From NCBI RefSeq assembly GCF_022538115.1, contig NZ_JAKZAL010000029.1, positions 1 to 54,546 on the forward strand: a stretch of 54,546 nucleotides of DNA, written 5' to 3'. Below the pieces are notes generated by a model. The model saw only the letters and a program-made list of their open reading frames with translations. It ran no database searches and had not been told where the DNA came from. Made by a program: the position numbers and the translations under genes. This document shows, in pieces, positions 43,701 through 53,273 of this stretch; the stretch's first letter is position 1, and every line of letters starts with the position of its first letter. Origin of the DNA: Cognataquiflexum rubidum. Lineage in GTDB: Bacteria > Bacteroidota > Bacteroidia > Cytophagales > Cyclobacteriaceae.

Positions 43701-45661
43701 GATAATTTGGGTGATTGGTACTCGGTAGCATTGATGCCCCCTTGATTTAATAAAACCGTTGAAAAGCTAGAGGAGGTGGAGATTTGAATTTGGTATGTGT
43801 TGGCATTGGGGACATTTGCCCATTTCATCAAAGGACTAAGGCTGATATCCTGCTCCTGAGTATTTGGGGAAAGTAATAGGGTTTTTCCCGGGGCAATACT
43901 TTTGCTGTTCGTTTTAAAACTTTGTGTAGGAGAGTAGTTGCCGTTTCCAGAACTATTGCTTCCCCTGACCCTCCAAAAATAAGAACTGTTGGCATCCAAT
44001 TCCGGGTAAACCAAACTTGTGGTTGTTGTATTGGAGATAGTTATAACTCCTGAACTAAAGGAACTGCTTTTTGAGATTTGAAGGCTATATTTCGAGGCAT
44101 TGAGTAAAGGTTCCCAGACAAAAGATATTTGAACAGGACTGACAGTTTCGTTTGTTGCAGGCAATAAAGGTTTAACGGCAGAAGGAACCCCGGGATTCTG
44201 AAGAAATAGAAGTTCTTGAACAAGACTATTGATATAAATTTCAATGTTGGTGTAATAGGGACTGAGGTCAAATCCTTTATCATCTGCTGTCGAGGGATTC
44301 AGACCCTGTGCACTTTCCCAAGCATCAGGCATCCCATCCCCATCAGTATCGGTAGGTGCCGGCAAAGTTTTAAGACTAGGCCATCCCCCCACATTGCTTT
44401 GGCTATCTATAATTCCCAATAGACCTGTTCTAGATCCTTTGTGAGTGAAGTTTCCATTGCGCGTCTCTTGTACAATCCTAGTATCTACTGCATCTCTTGA
44501 TAAACTTGCTCCAACAAAATCCAGGACAAAATCAAATGCGGCATCAGCGCTTCTCGTTTTTGAATAAAGGCCTTCGGGAATGGGAAAAGGAACCAAATCA
44601 CCATTTTGGTTTTTATTTTTCAACCTTTCCAAATATTTGGTCGTCAGATCACTAGTTTCTAGACGTACCCCTGACCACTGGTTGGTATTAATCAATGAAC
44701 GACCTACCACTACATTTCCTTCTAAATAAAATTTCCCATAAGTGTTGGGATCACCATTACTTGAAGTTGCCCAAAAAAAATTCTGATCAGCCAATTCATT
44801 AGATGGCCTGGCTTTGGTTGCAGGCCCCGGCTTAAAATAGTTGTTATAAAAATTTGCTTTTGCTGAAACTGCATTGTTGCTTGGTCTTTTTTCCCAGTTA
44901 TAAATTACATTGTTTCTCAAGTCAAATGTTTCAGATCCTGTTGTAATGCTAGGAACCCGCAACACAAAATGAGCCATTAAGTTGTTAAACATAGAGAAAT
45001 TTTTGCCTCCTAAGAGAGAGCCAAAAGCATGGTCTCCTGTCAAATGAACAGTTGATTTATTTAATCCTTCCGAAATAATGGAGTTTTGTAGTGTTGCGTT
45101 TTCGCCTGAATAAATACTACAAGTTTCATCAATTCCCCAAGAAAAAGAACAATGATCAATGATCAGGTTTTTAACACGATTCACTTCAATTGCGTCTCCA
45201 TCAACACCGGAAGTATCACCTAATCTAGATCGGATAAAACGGACAATAATATTATCTGCATCTTTAATTACAAAAGGATAATTCCTTAGGGTTATGCCAT
45301 CTCCAGGAGCGGTTTGACCGGCAATTGTTAGGTCTCCACTTCTTACAATCAAATCACTTCGCAGTGAAATGGTACCAGAAACTTCAAAAACAATAATTCT
45401 TGGGCCACGCATATCAATAGCTTCTCTCAAGCTTCCGGGGCCTGAATCATTGAGGTTGGTGACCTTAAGTATTTGTCCCCCCCTTCCTCCTGAAGCGAAT
45501 TTCCCAAACCCTTCTGCGCCGGGGAAAGCTACCGTCTTATTGATTTGAGGATCAAAATCTGATGGAGGGTAGGATTGGGAAAAAGCGGAGGTTGAGAAGA
45601 GGTAAGATTGAAATAGAAAAAAAAATAGAATAATTGTTAATCTTTGGCTTAAGATTGTCAT
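40778..45661 (-). CDS. Secreted PL1-type pectate-lyase-like protein with six Fn3-like and two LamG-like modules
   Basis: 1627 residues. Signal peptide to about residue 29 (STSAFSQ). Residues about 45-490 are a right-handed beta-helix lyase of the PL1 type: AFPGAEGFGKFASGGRGG, NLNDSGPGSLREAI, IDHCSFSWGIDETCS (calcium-side acids), and a DTDGDGMPDAWE calcium loop near 440. Six fibronectin-III-like modules follow (about 495-1085), each ending in YYWRVRxSNxSGxGxYS. Two LamG/concanavalin-like modules (about 1090-1510) share GHIFYKSAGKGYELWLD-type cores. A C-terminal sorting domain (LVLYPNPATDQINVSN) marks it for the type IX system. It probably binds and cuts a pectin-like or acidic polysaccharide at the cell surface. 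A clear terminator follows. Confidence 0.88.
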   Translation of the reverse strand: MTILSQRLTIILFFFLFQSYLFSTSAFSQSYPPSDFDPQINKTVAFPGAEGFGKFASGGRGGQILKVTNLNDSGPGSLREAIDMRGPRIIVFEVSGTISLRSDLIVRSGDLTIAGQTAPGDGITLRNYPFVIKDADNIIVRFIRSRLGDTSGVDGDAIEVNRVKNLIIDHCSFSWGIDETCSIYSGENATLQNSIISEGLNKSTVHLTGDHAFGSLLGGKNFSMFNNLMAHFVLRVPSITTGSETFDLRNNVIYNWEKRPSNNAVSAKANFYNNYFKPGPATKARPSNELADQNFFWATSSNGDPNTYGKFYLEGNVVVGRSLINTNQWSGVRLETSDLTTKYLERLKNKNQNGDLVPFPIPEGLYSKTRSADAAFDFVLDFVGASLSRDAVDTRIVQETRNGNFTHKGSRTGLLGIIDSQSNVGGWPSLKTLPAPTDTDGDGMPDAWESAQGLNPSTADDKGFDLSPYYTNIEIYINSLVQELLFLQNPGVPSAVKPLLPATNETVSPVQISFVWEPLLNASKYSLQISKSSSFSSGVITISNTTTTSLVYPELDANSSYFWRVRGSNSSGNGNYSPTQSFKTNSKSIAPGKTLLLSPNTQEQDISLSPLMKWANVPNANTYQIQISTSSSFSTVLLNQGGINATEYQSPKLSENTTYYWRVRASNSSGTGSYSNIGTFNTLSKSTPPQAVVAVSPLNKVNISPTNIKFIWLEEFKSDSYDIQIAKDYNFTNVILSKYSVVGESFGISSLESNTTYYWRVRGKNRSGVGKYSGINQFSTNPFPNAPQKPQAISPEDGANVFDTKITFTWQNDAIAQSYRLQVSNSSSFSSLITNVSNLSNNSTTVSNLPSNTLFYWRVIASNEAGNSPASETRKVRTASYSGIPGPASLISPTNLAVVGSSSILFEWENQPNTGFYRLDISEQSNFSNLAFSKSSITGTSLIVDGLEANKTYFWRVRTSNPSGSGPYSDIRSFSTVNGNINLSPPPLLLPQKASNFQNTGIGFSWGSVTNADAYHLQVSTSPDFATVTFQNQTIANTTFNLSTLTSGNAYYWRVRAIDGTVLSAWSEIWNFSIGSTETLITSGLVGHWAMEENGGNKMLDGSGNTNHATIQNTSNASWVSGKSGRAISLNGWSGGFGNAPHHSSLGMSSSLTLAAWVKPKELQRGHIFYKSAGKGYELWLDIDGYIEFRLNRTNNGTTYRIRSKTQYSGLIGKWIHVAATFNGSTIRLYINGKEDSSSNYAPFTINTTSGNLVIGAMGTNQRWKGELDELRIYDRSLSGNEILLLMDETPLSNPSLQSTELRGYWKMDEGLGSQFLDGSGNNNHATILNSSAVTWSDGKINLGVNLNGWSGRYAIAPHQPSLEIKDAMTISVWIRPSSLHRGTIVSKAAGNGFELWLDNEGSIEFRLNRGSSGTAYRIRTPYKYTGDIGKWVHLTATFDGQTSKVYVNGSENISTTYLNPFQIGTTSGDLIIGAMGSIQRFTGSMDDLRIYNSALTLAEIQNLMLASNAMRLGNLDSEKHLKPGIENNFTEDKLIQTPENEAGILELVLYPNPATDQINVSNLWVEKGDVQINILDPQGRMVIEKTVYVEDYKIIIDLPSNSMTMGAYIIIIQDNINRKILKFIKQ
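42702..42710 (-). repeat. Nine-base C tract in the coding strand
   Basis: Nine consecutive G on the plus strand (C on the coding strand) code for a Pro-rich linker (SPPPLLLP) before the sixth Fn3-like module of the pectate-lyase-like gene. Homopolymers of this length are prone to slip, which would truncate the LamG and sorting domains. Confidence 0.6.
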
Positions 45662-46266
45662 GGCTTACAATATAATAGGGCTTACAATAAGTTTACAGTT
45701 TTCGCTAAGGCACCTTAGTAAAACATAATTTTTTCTGTTGCAAAAACATTGCCAAAAATTATATTCAGATAAAATTTGAAGATTAATCTTGTGTGTATCC
45801 TTGATATTGCATACAAAACACTATTTTTTGAAAATTCATTCCTAAGATGAATTTGTCTTTTTATTAACAGTCGAAGAAAATAGTCCAAATAGGCTATGAC
45901 CACAGATAAGTTATTGATTGTGATTTTATGGCTAAAATGCGGGGACCTTCTTAACTTTATTTTGACAAGGGCTACAATTTTGTCAATTGAATTAGAAGCC
46001 ATAAAAAAAACGATTTTTATGTTTTGCTTTAATAATTAACTAAATTAGCAATTTTTGAGCCTAGATTTATCCCGATACTCAGAATTATTTTGGGTCTATA
46101 CTTCTTCAAAAAAAATCATACTTAATGTAAAAACGATATAAAAGAGTTTCTTCAATTGATGATACGGAGAAAAGAACCTGCCTTTTCTCCGTATTTATTA
46201 ATATGAGTTGAGATTTAAAGAAAAATATCCTAACGGCTTCTTTTTTTCCGTTTTCCTTGTCCCACC
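45662..46266. other. 605-base gap between the two giant genes
   Basis: AT-rich spacer with no supported gene; a 95-codon frame on the minus strand (45715-46002) has no recognisable features. It should contain the promoter of the left gene and the end of the right one. A 12-bp perfect hairpin, TACGGAGAAAAG/CTTTTCTCCGTA at 46163-46193, is listed separately. Confidence 0.5.
46163..46193 (-). terminator. Candidate terminator of the second pectate-lyase-like gene
   Basis: Perfect 12-bp stem with a seven-base loop, 74 bases past the stop codon of the 46267-53007 gene. No uninterrupted T run follows on the minus strand, so it may be a weak or transcript-stabilising hairpin. Confidence 0.5.
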
Positions 46267-49200
46267 TTAGTGTTTAACCACCCTCTTACTTTCCAACACC
46301 CCAAAACCTTGGACCTTGATGACATAAATTCCGTCTGGGAGTCCTTGTGGGAATTCAAGGGTGATGCTTTCTTTTGGATCGGTAACTTCACTTTCGAAAA
46401 CAGGTATTCCTTTGCTGTCGAAGATGGTAATGGTCACTTCTCCGGCTATTGGCCTTGAAAAATCCAGGTTAATTTTGTCTGTAAATGGATTCGGATAGGT
46501 TTTGATCGTGATAGGGGAGAATTTTGCCACAAGCAATTTCTTGTCTTTTCCTATTTCAAACTTCCATATTGCCGACTCACTGGATGGCCGTTTTCCATTG
46601 GCAGTTACTTTCCAATAGTATATTTTTTCCCTTTCAAGGCTATCCAAAGTGAATTTGGTATCCAAGATTTGAGAGAAACTCTTCACATTGGTTTTGAATG
46701 TACTGTCTGACGACACTTCCAATTGGTAATTTTCAGCTTCTGTCACGGCTTCCCATACAAATGCTATCGAAGTGGTATCTATCACAGCACCGTTAGCTGG
46801 ACTTTTCAATATTGGGGAATCCAAACTTGGAAGCGGTGCAGTTATAAAGTTCCAAACTGCCGAATAGGGGCTGGTACCCACTATATTTATCGCCATAACC
46901 CTCCAAAAATATACCTGATTCGGCTCCATACTTTCAAGTGCAACAGTGTTGTTGGTGATTGAATTGCTGTTAAACACAATTGATTGGCTGAAATTGGAAA
47001 ATTTAGAAACTTGAACCTGATATCTTTCTGCGTCTAAAACAGGTTTCCATTCAAGGGTTATGTTATCAATAGTCAAAATGGTGCCTGAAGTCGGGCTGAC
47101 CAATATTGGTGCAGTCGGAGCTTTGATAGGTTTTTCAGTTGTAAATTCCCAAATTGGCGAATACGCACTGTTTCCTGCAAGATTGGTAGCCCTCACCCTC
47201 CAATAGTAGGTAATTCCTTCCTCTAGGTTTTGGATAGTCAAGGAGGTCTCCAACAGATTACTGTTATCAACGATGTTTTGAGAGAAATCCTTTGATTTTG
47301 AAACCTGCAACCTATATGAATCAGCACCTGCCGCAGTTTTCCACATCAATTTCGGATTGACTTCCAAATCGTTTTCCCCATTACTAGGACTTTCGAGCAC
47401 CGGGATATCAGGAATTCCTAATGTTTCAAATTTCCAAATTTCAGAAAACTCACTGCGCCCGCCCACATTGGCAGCAAATACCCTCCAATAATAAGTTACT
47501 CCTTTATCTAAACTATTGGTTTCAAATGATTGTGCCTGAATATTGGACACATCAAACTGCATCAGGGTAAAGCTTGCATCTTTGGAAATTTGTATGCCAT
47601 AGACTTCTGCACCTTCCGATTTGGTCCAAGTAAATACTGTATTACCCGTCAAACCAACACTTTCATTTTCTGGCCCCAGTAAAATTGGAGCGAAGGGAGG
47701 ATTGATTTTCTCTTTTGTGGTAAAGGACCAAATTGGAGACCATCCGCTCACCCCTGCAGTATTGGAAGCCCTTACCCTCCAAAAATACTTTGTTTCCTCT
47801 TGCAATCCTGACACAGTAAACTCATTTTCAGTAAGGGCAAAGTTGCTGGAAATGATGGAACTGAAATCCTGATTGGTGGAGACCTCTATACCATACTTAT
47901 CCGCCTCGGAGATGAGTGCCCAGGTTAATTTTAAGGTTGTGGCTAATCCGGTGTCTTGGTCGGAAGGACTTTCAAGTGTAGGAGCAATTGGGGGATCAAG
48001 CAAAATTCTGGTTTTGAAACTCCAAATAGAAGAAAACCCACTACTCCCTGCCTCATTGCCTGCACTAACACGCCAATAATAGGTCATCCCTTCCTCTAGG
48101 TCGTTGATTCTTAAAGAATTGACAGTCACCGAAGCATTGTCAAGGAGAATAGTACCAAAATTACTGTCTTTGGATAATTGAACCCTGTAAGTCTTTGCGC
48201 CATTTACCAATGTCCATTCTAAATTGGGAACAATGGAAATCTCTTGAGCCGCATCAGAAGGACTAAGGAGAATGGGGATGTTAGGAATTGTTATCGGTTT
48301 GACTGTTCTAAAAGTCCGGACTGATGAATAGGGACTGTTTCCTGCCGAATTTGACGCCCTCACCCTCCAATAATAGGAGGTGTCTTCCTCTAGTCCGGAA
48401 ACCGTAAATTCATTGGTTGTCAATGTTTTATTGTCAATAACCAAAGTGCTAAAATCAGGATTTTTTGAAACCTCCAGTGTGTATCCAGTTGCTGTGGTGA
48501 CTGCATTCCAGGTTAACTTCAGGGTGGTTGCCAATCCAGTCGCATTATTGGATGGACTGGTCAAAACAGGAGCTGTTGGAGGAATCAAAGCTAGCCTTGT
48601 TTGAAAGCTCCACACAGTAGAATAGCTGCTGCTGCCTGATTCATTGGTAGCACTTACTCTCCAATAATAAGTTACGCCATCCTGAAGGCCGTTGACTTGA
48701 AGTGAATTTGAGGTTACCGCGGCATTGTCCAGGGAAAGAACGGCAAAATTACTTTCCTTTGAAATTTGCACTCGGTAGGTTTTTGCCCCAGAAACAGATG
48801 TCCATTGTAATCTTGGTGAAACCGAAAGGTCTTTTGCGCCATTGGAAGGACTTAGAAGACTCGGTACAGCCGGTATTGGAATAGGTCTGATAGTTCTAAA
48901 TGTCCATACAGTGGAGTAGGGGCTTGTTCCTGCAGAGTTGGTTGCCCTAACCCTCCAATAATATGGGGTATCTTGCTGCAAACCTGAAACTGTAAACTCG
49001 TTAGAGGTGAGGGAGTTGTTGTTCACCACCAAAGAACTGAAGTCTGGGTTTTTTGAAACCTCAAGACCATAAGAATCTGCATTGGATACGGCTGTCCATG
49101 TTAGTTTGGTAGTAGTGGCAATGCCAGTACTTTTGTCAGCGGGACTGCTGAGTTGTGGGATTGTAGGCACGACAACTTTCTGACCAATCGTAAATCTGAT

Positions 49201-52200
49201 CTTGAGAGAGGTTCCTCTTGTTCCTCCAAGATTGGGTTCTGAAAACGGAATTGCTTCTAGGATATAGTCTCCCATTCCAAGCTTGCTGCCCTGGTAATCG
49301 CCATCTTTATCTCCATATAAGGTATAGGGGGCAAAATTTTCAGTAATGGAGGAATTGCTTGGACCTGATAATTGGATAGAAACGCTGCCGACAGAACTTG
49401 GGTTTGTTTTGGCTGTGAAGTTTAAATTCACCCCCTGAAGTACATTGATATCCAAAAGAGCGCCGTCCGTCAGTGGGCCAATTTCCAAATCCGAATCAGC
49501 ATTGACCAAAGTAAATCCTGTAATGATGCCCGCCGGATTCATGACCGGAACAGTTATTTGGGAATTTGCAGTAAAATTTCCGTCCAAGGTTTTGGCACTG
49601 ATCCTCGCAGAACCGCTTTTTACAGCCGTTACCAATCCTGTAGCACTCACGGTAGCAATAGTTGGATCTGAAGATGACCATGTCACTGCTTTATTGGTAG
49701 CATTGGTAGGTAAAACAAGAGGAGAAAGCTGCAACGATCTGGAAATCTCCAAAGTCGCTGTGGACGGACTAAGAGAAATTCCTGTAACAGGAATGGTTGT
49801 TGAGTTGGCCTTCGTCAAAAAGGTCCAAGAGGCTGAAAAATTACTGTTACCGCCTTCATTGGAAGCCCTGACCCGCCAAAAGTACGTCACGCCTGCCTGC
49901 AGGTTATTGACCTGTAAAGAAGTTGAAGTGACTGCTGCATTGTCCAAGAATAAGCTTGCGAAATTGCTTTCTTTAGAAATTTGGACACCATAAGTTTTTG
50001 CGCCCACTACAGCGCTCCATTGTAATGTTATGGAAGTGGACAAGTCTTTTGCGCCATTGGTAGGACTGACAAGAGTCGGAATAGCAGGAAGAGGGACAGT
50101 CTTTTTTGTCCTAAAATTCCAAACCGTGGAATAGGGGCTACTTCCGGCTGGATTCGTGGCTCTTACCCTCCAATAATACAATACATCCTCTTGTAAGCCT
50201 GAAATACTTACTTCATTGGTTGTTAATAACTTACTGTTTGAAACCAATATACTGAAGTCAGGATTTCTTGAAACCTCTACTGCGTAAGTCTCAGCATTGG
50301 AAACGGCAGACCAGGATAACTTTGGGTTTGTGGGAAGTCCTGTGCTGTTATTGGTGGGACTTGTCAAGGTTGGAGCAGTAGGGGCGATAACCTTTTGCCC
50401 AATCGTAAAACCAATTGAAAGAAGATTTCCTTTTGTTCCGCCCAAATCAGTGTCTGAATAGGGTATTGCTTCTAAGGTATAATTTCCTTCGGGTAAGATT
50501 TTTCCATTATAATTTCCCCTATTGTCCCCAAAAAGGGAATAAGGGACTACATTTTCTGTAATTGATTCACTGACAGGACCGGTCAATTTGATGGATACAC
50601 TGCCAACGGTCGCAGGATTGGTATTAACCCGGATATTTAAATTGATCCCTTTGATTTGGTTAATATCTATAATTGTGCCGGTGGAAATGGTGTTGATATC
50701 CGAATCAGTATCTGCATTCACCAAGGTAAACCCTGAAATACCCAAAGGTACACTTGTGGAAACTGTGATTTGAGAAGTGGCGGTGAAGTTTCCATCCTGT
50801 GATTTTGCAGTAATATTAGCAGAACCACTTTTGATCCCTGTAACTAATCCGGTGGAACTAACTCCTGCAATGCTTGGATCTGAGGAAGTCCATGTGACTG
50901 TTTTATTGCTTGCATTCGAAGGGGAGAGGGTAGTGCCAAGTTGCAAAGTTTTAGAAATTTCTAAGCTTGCTTTTGTCGGGCTGATGGAAATTCCTGTTAC
51001 TGGTATAGTTTCAGTGGTGTTGATTTTGGTGGTAAAAGTCCATGGATTGGAGAAGCTACTGCTTCCCGCATCGTTTGTGGCCAATACTTTCCAATAGAAA
51101 GGGGTTCCGGATGTCAGGTTTTTAATTTCTATACTAGGACTTGTCAAGTTATATATGTCATAAAGGATAGAGGAAAAGCTTTCATCCTTGGCCACTTGCA
51201 CCCGGTAAGTCTTTGCTTCATTGACAGTTCCCCATTGGAGAAGCAGGGTATTTGACACATCCTTGCTTCCGTTTAGGGGACTGATTGGCTTGGGGATTTC
51301 AGGGATGGGCAGGGAGGTTACTGTTTTGAAATTCCAGATACTTGACCATGAACTTGTACCGTTGCTGTTTTTAGTCCGTACCCTCCAAAAATATTGGGTG
51401 TTGAGTTCAAGATTTTGAACAGAATGCTGGAGGGAAGTCAGATTCTCCATGTTGGTAACCAAAGCGGCAAAATCTTGGGTTTTGGAAACCTGAATCTGAT
51501 AAGATTGGGCATTCGCAGCACTTTTCCATTTAAGGATAGAGTTTGTAGCCATGCCGGTTGCGGCATTGACAGGGCTTTCTAATTGTGGAACAGATGGGGG
51601 GGTGGTGGCATCAAATTCAGAAATATGCTTGACAAGACTGTTGATATAGACCTCAATATTGGTGTAGCTACTGCTGAGTTTATAGCCATTATTATCCGCC
51701 AAGTTGGGGTTCAAACCATTTTCAAGTTCCCAAGTATCCGGCATACCGTCACGGTCTGTATCCTTTGGAGCAGGCAAAGATTTCAATACCGGCCATCCTC
51801 CTACGTCGTTTTGAGAGTCGATGATGCCTAGCAGACCTGATTTTGAACCTTTAAAAGTGACTGTACCTGTCTTAACTTCCCGAATTAATCTTTCGTCAAC
51901 GGCATCTCTAAACAAACTTGCGCCGGCGTGGGCCAACACATCTTCATAGGCAGCATCAGCAGTCAATGTTTGGGAATAGAGATCTGAAGGAACCGAGAAA
52001 GGTACTAGATTACCATTTTCGTCTTTGTTCTTTAAATCTTCTAAAAATTCCTCGGTCAGGGCGCTGGTTTCCAATCTTACGCCTAACCATTGATCATTAT
52101 CAATTATAGGTCTTCCATCTAATTTATTTCCATATAAATAGAATTTCCCATAATCAGAGCCTGTAGGCCAAAAAAACGCTTGGTTTATATAAGTTTTTGG

Positions 52201-53007
52201 TGAATGGGCATTGGTGGCTGGTCCAGGTTTATAAAAGTTTGCAATAAGGTTTGCTTTTGCATTTGCTCCATTGTTAGTAGCTCTTAAATGCCAATTGTAA
52301 ATTACATTATTCCTTAGATCTGCAATGTTTGAATTAGTTGCAATGCTAGGGACCCGAATCACAAAATGAGCCATCAAGTTTTTGTAAAAAGAAACATTAT
52401 TTCCTCCCCAAATACTTCCATATGCATGTGGAAAATCTTTTCCAAAATAAGATGCATCATTAATTCCTTCTGCAATTATGCTATTTTGTATAGTAGTGAA
52501 ACTACCTGTATAAACTGAACAAGTCTCATCTGTTCCCCAAGAAAAGGAACAATGATCAATTATTAAATTAGAACTACCTTGCCTAGCTTCAAAACTATCA
52601 GCCTCTATTTTTGAAACGTCACCTAGTCGAAATCTCATGAATCGGATTATTATATTATTGCTATCAATAATTCTAATTGGATGATTTTTTATGGTAATCC
52701 CATCTCCCGGTGCAGTTTGTCCCGCAATAGTTAAATTTCCACGCCTCACATTAATAGTGCTTTTTAATTCAATATTTCCCGATACTTCAAATACTATGAT
52801 TCTTGGTACAGTTGCCTCTAAAGCTTCTCGAAGACTTCCAACGCCACTATCGTTGAGGTTTTTCACAATAAATACCTTACCTCCCCGACCTCCCGTGGTG
52901 TATTTTCCAAAACCTTCAGCACCGGGAAATGCAGGTAATTTTTCTTGTTGGGACCATGCAGAGGCTGCCATCAAAAGGCAACACAGAGTTAATACAATTG
53001 CTTTCAT
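46267..53007 (-). CDS. Giant secreted PL1-type pectate-lyase-like protein with 13 Fn3-like modules
   Basis: About 2246 residues (2254 from the upstream ATG at 53031). The ATG at 53007 is preferred because it starts the signal peptide directly (MKAIVLTLCCLLMAASAWSQ). Residues below count from 53031. The lyase domain (about 33-475) closely resembles its neighbour at 40778-45661. Then come two Fn3-like modules (478-676), a Big2 Ig-like module (677-763; VTWTSSDPSIAGVSSTGLVT), a module starting GFTLVNADTDSDI (764-882), two Fn3 (883-1080), a second Big2 (1081-1167), a second LVNAD module (1168-1287), nine Fn3 (about 1288-2160), and a type IX sorting domain (TYPNPFTDKINLDFSRP). The modules should form a long stalk or sugar-binding array. 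Confidence 0.88.
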   Translation of the reverse strand: MKAIVLTLCCLLMAASAWSQQEKLPAFPGAEGFGKYTTGGRGGKVFIVKNLNDSGVGSLREALEATVPRIIVFEVSGNIELKSTINVRRGNLTIAGQTAPGDGITIKNHPIRIIDSNNIIIRFMRFRLGDVSKIEADSFEARQGSSNLIIDHCSFSWGTDETCSVYTGSFTTIQNSIIAEGINDASYFGKDFPHAYGSIWGGNNVSFYKNLMAHFVIRVPSIATNSNIADLRNNVIYNWHLRATNNGANAKANLIANFYKPGPATNAHSPKTYINQAFFWPTGSDYGKFYLYGNKLDGRPIIDNDQWLGVRLETSALTEEFLEDLKNKDENGNLVPFSVPSDLYSQTLTADAAYEDVLAHAGASLFRDAVDERLIREVKTGTVTFKGSKSGLLGIIDSQNDVGGWPVLKSLPAPKDTDRDGMPDTWELENGLNPNLADNNGYKLSSSYTNIEVYINSLVKHISEFDATTPPSVPQLESPVNAATGMATNSILKWKSAANAQSYQIQVSKTQDFAALVTNMENLTSLQHSVQNLELNTQYFWRVRTKNSNGTSSWSSIWNFKTVTSLPIPEIPKPISPLNGSKDVSNTLLLQWGTVNEAKTYRVQVAKDESFSSILYDIYNLTSPSIEIKNLTSGTPFYWKVLATNDAGSSSFSNPWTFTTKINTTETIPVTGISISPTKASLEISKTLQLGTTLSPSNASNKTVTWTSSDPSIAGVSSTGLVTGIKSGSANITAKSQDGNFTATSQITVSTSVPLGISGFTLVNADTDSDINTISTGTIIDINQIKGINLNIRVNTNPATVGSVSIKLTGPVSESITENVVPYSLFGDNRGNYNGKILPEGNYTLEAIPYSDTDLGGTKGNLLSIGFTIGQKVIAPTAPTLTSPTNNSTGLPTNPKLSWSAVSNAETYAVEVSRNPDFSILVSNSKLLTTNEVSISGLQEDVLYYWRVRATNPAGSSPYSTVWNFRTKKTVPLPAIPTLVSPTNGAKDLSTSITLQWSAVVGAKTYGVQISKESNFASLFLDNAAVTSTSLQVNNLQAGVTYFWRVRASNEGGNSNFSASWTFLTKANSTTIPVTGISLSPSTATLEISRSLQLSPLVLPTNATNKAVTWSSSDPTIATVSATGLVTAVKSGSARISAKTLDGNFTANSQITVPVMNPAGIITGFTLVNADSDLEIGPLTDGALLDINVLQGVNLNFTAKTNPSSVGSVSIQLSGPSNSSITENFAPYTLYGDKDGDYQGSKLGMGDYILEAIPFSEPNLGGTRGTSLKIRFTIGQKVVVPTIPQLSSPADKSTGIATTTKLTWTAVSNADSYGLEVSKNPDFSSLVVNNNSLTSNEFTVSGLQQDTPYYWRVRATNSAGTSPYSTVWTFRTIRPIPIPAVPSLLSPSNGAKDLSVSPRLQWTSVSGAKTYRVQISKESNFAVLSLDNAAVTSNSLQVNGLQDGVTYYWRVSATNESGSSSYSTVWSFQTRLALIPPTAPVLTSPSNNATGLATTLKLTWNAVTTATGYTLEVSKNPDFSTLVIDNKTLTTNEFTVSGLEEDTSYYWRVRASNSAGNSPYSSVRTFRTVKPITIPNIPILLSPSDAAQEISIVPNLEWTLVNGAKTYRVQLSKDSNFGTILLDNASVTVNSLRINDLEEGMTYYWRVSAGNEAGSSGFSSIWSFKTRILLDPPIAPTLESPSDQDTGLATTLKLTWALISEADKYGIEVSTNQDFSSIISSNFALTENEFTVSGLQEETKYFWRVRASNTAGVSGWSPIWSFTTKEKINPPFAPILLGPENESVGLTGNTVFTWTKSEGAEVYGIQISKDASFTLMQFDVSNIQAQSFETNSLDKGVTYYWRVFAANVGGRSEFSEIWKFETLGIPDIPVLESPSNGENDLEVNPKLMWKTAAGADSYRLQVSKSKDFSQNIVDNSNLLETSLTIQNLEEGITYYWRVRATNLAGNSAYSPIWEFTTEKPIKAPTAPILVSPTSGTILTIDNITLEWKPVLDAERYQVQVSKFSNFSQSIVFNSNSITNNTVALESMEPNQVYFWRVMAINIVGTSPYSAVWNFITAPLPSLDSPILKSPANGAVIDTTSIAFVWEAVTEAENYQLEVSSDSTFKTNVKSFSQILDTKFTLDSLEREKIYYWKVTANGKRPSSESAIWKFEIGKDKKLLVAKFSPITIKTYPNPFTDKINLDFSRPIAGEVTITIFDSKGIPVFESEVTDPKESITLEFPQGLPDGIYVIKVQGFGVLESKRVVKH

Positions 53008-53273
53008 AACGAATAGGGCTCTTCCTTTCATGGGTAAGAAAGGAGGGGTGACTCCTGTGGAATATTCCTCAAGAGATAAGCTGATTAAGAACCTTGAAAG
53101 CTTGATGGGGTGATTAAGCTTGTCAAGAAATTAAGTTAAAATAAAGCTTGAATTTTAGGAATTAGACTTAAACTTCCAAAATAATATTTTACAAATCAGA
53201 AAAAGGGGGATGACATTCAAAAACATGTTTGTTTTAAACCTTTTAAAAATGTAGGTGAAATAAAATAAAAATG

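Noticed and set aside
45715-46002. 95-codon minus-strand open frame in the gap between the giant genes
   Set aside because: No recognisable family, no ribosome-binding site, and composition like the surrounding spacer.
47621-51831. Many plus-strand open frames opposite the giant lyase genes
   Set aside because: They are shadows of the repeated Fn3 coding sequence and recur with the same period as the modules.
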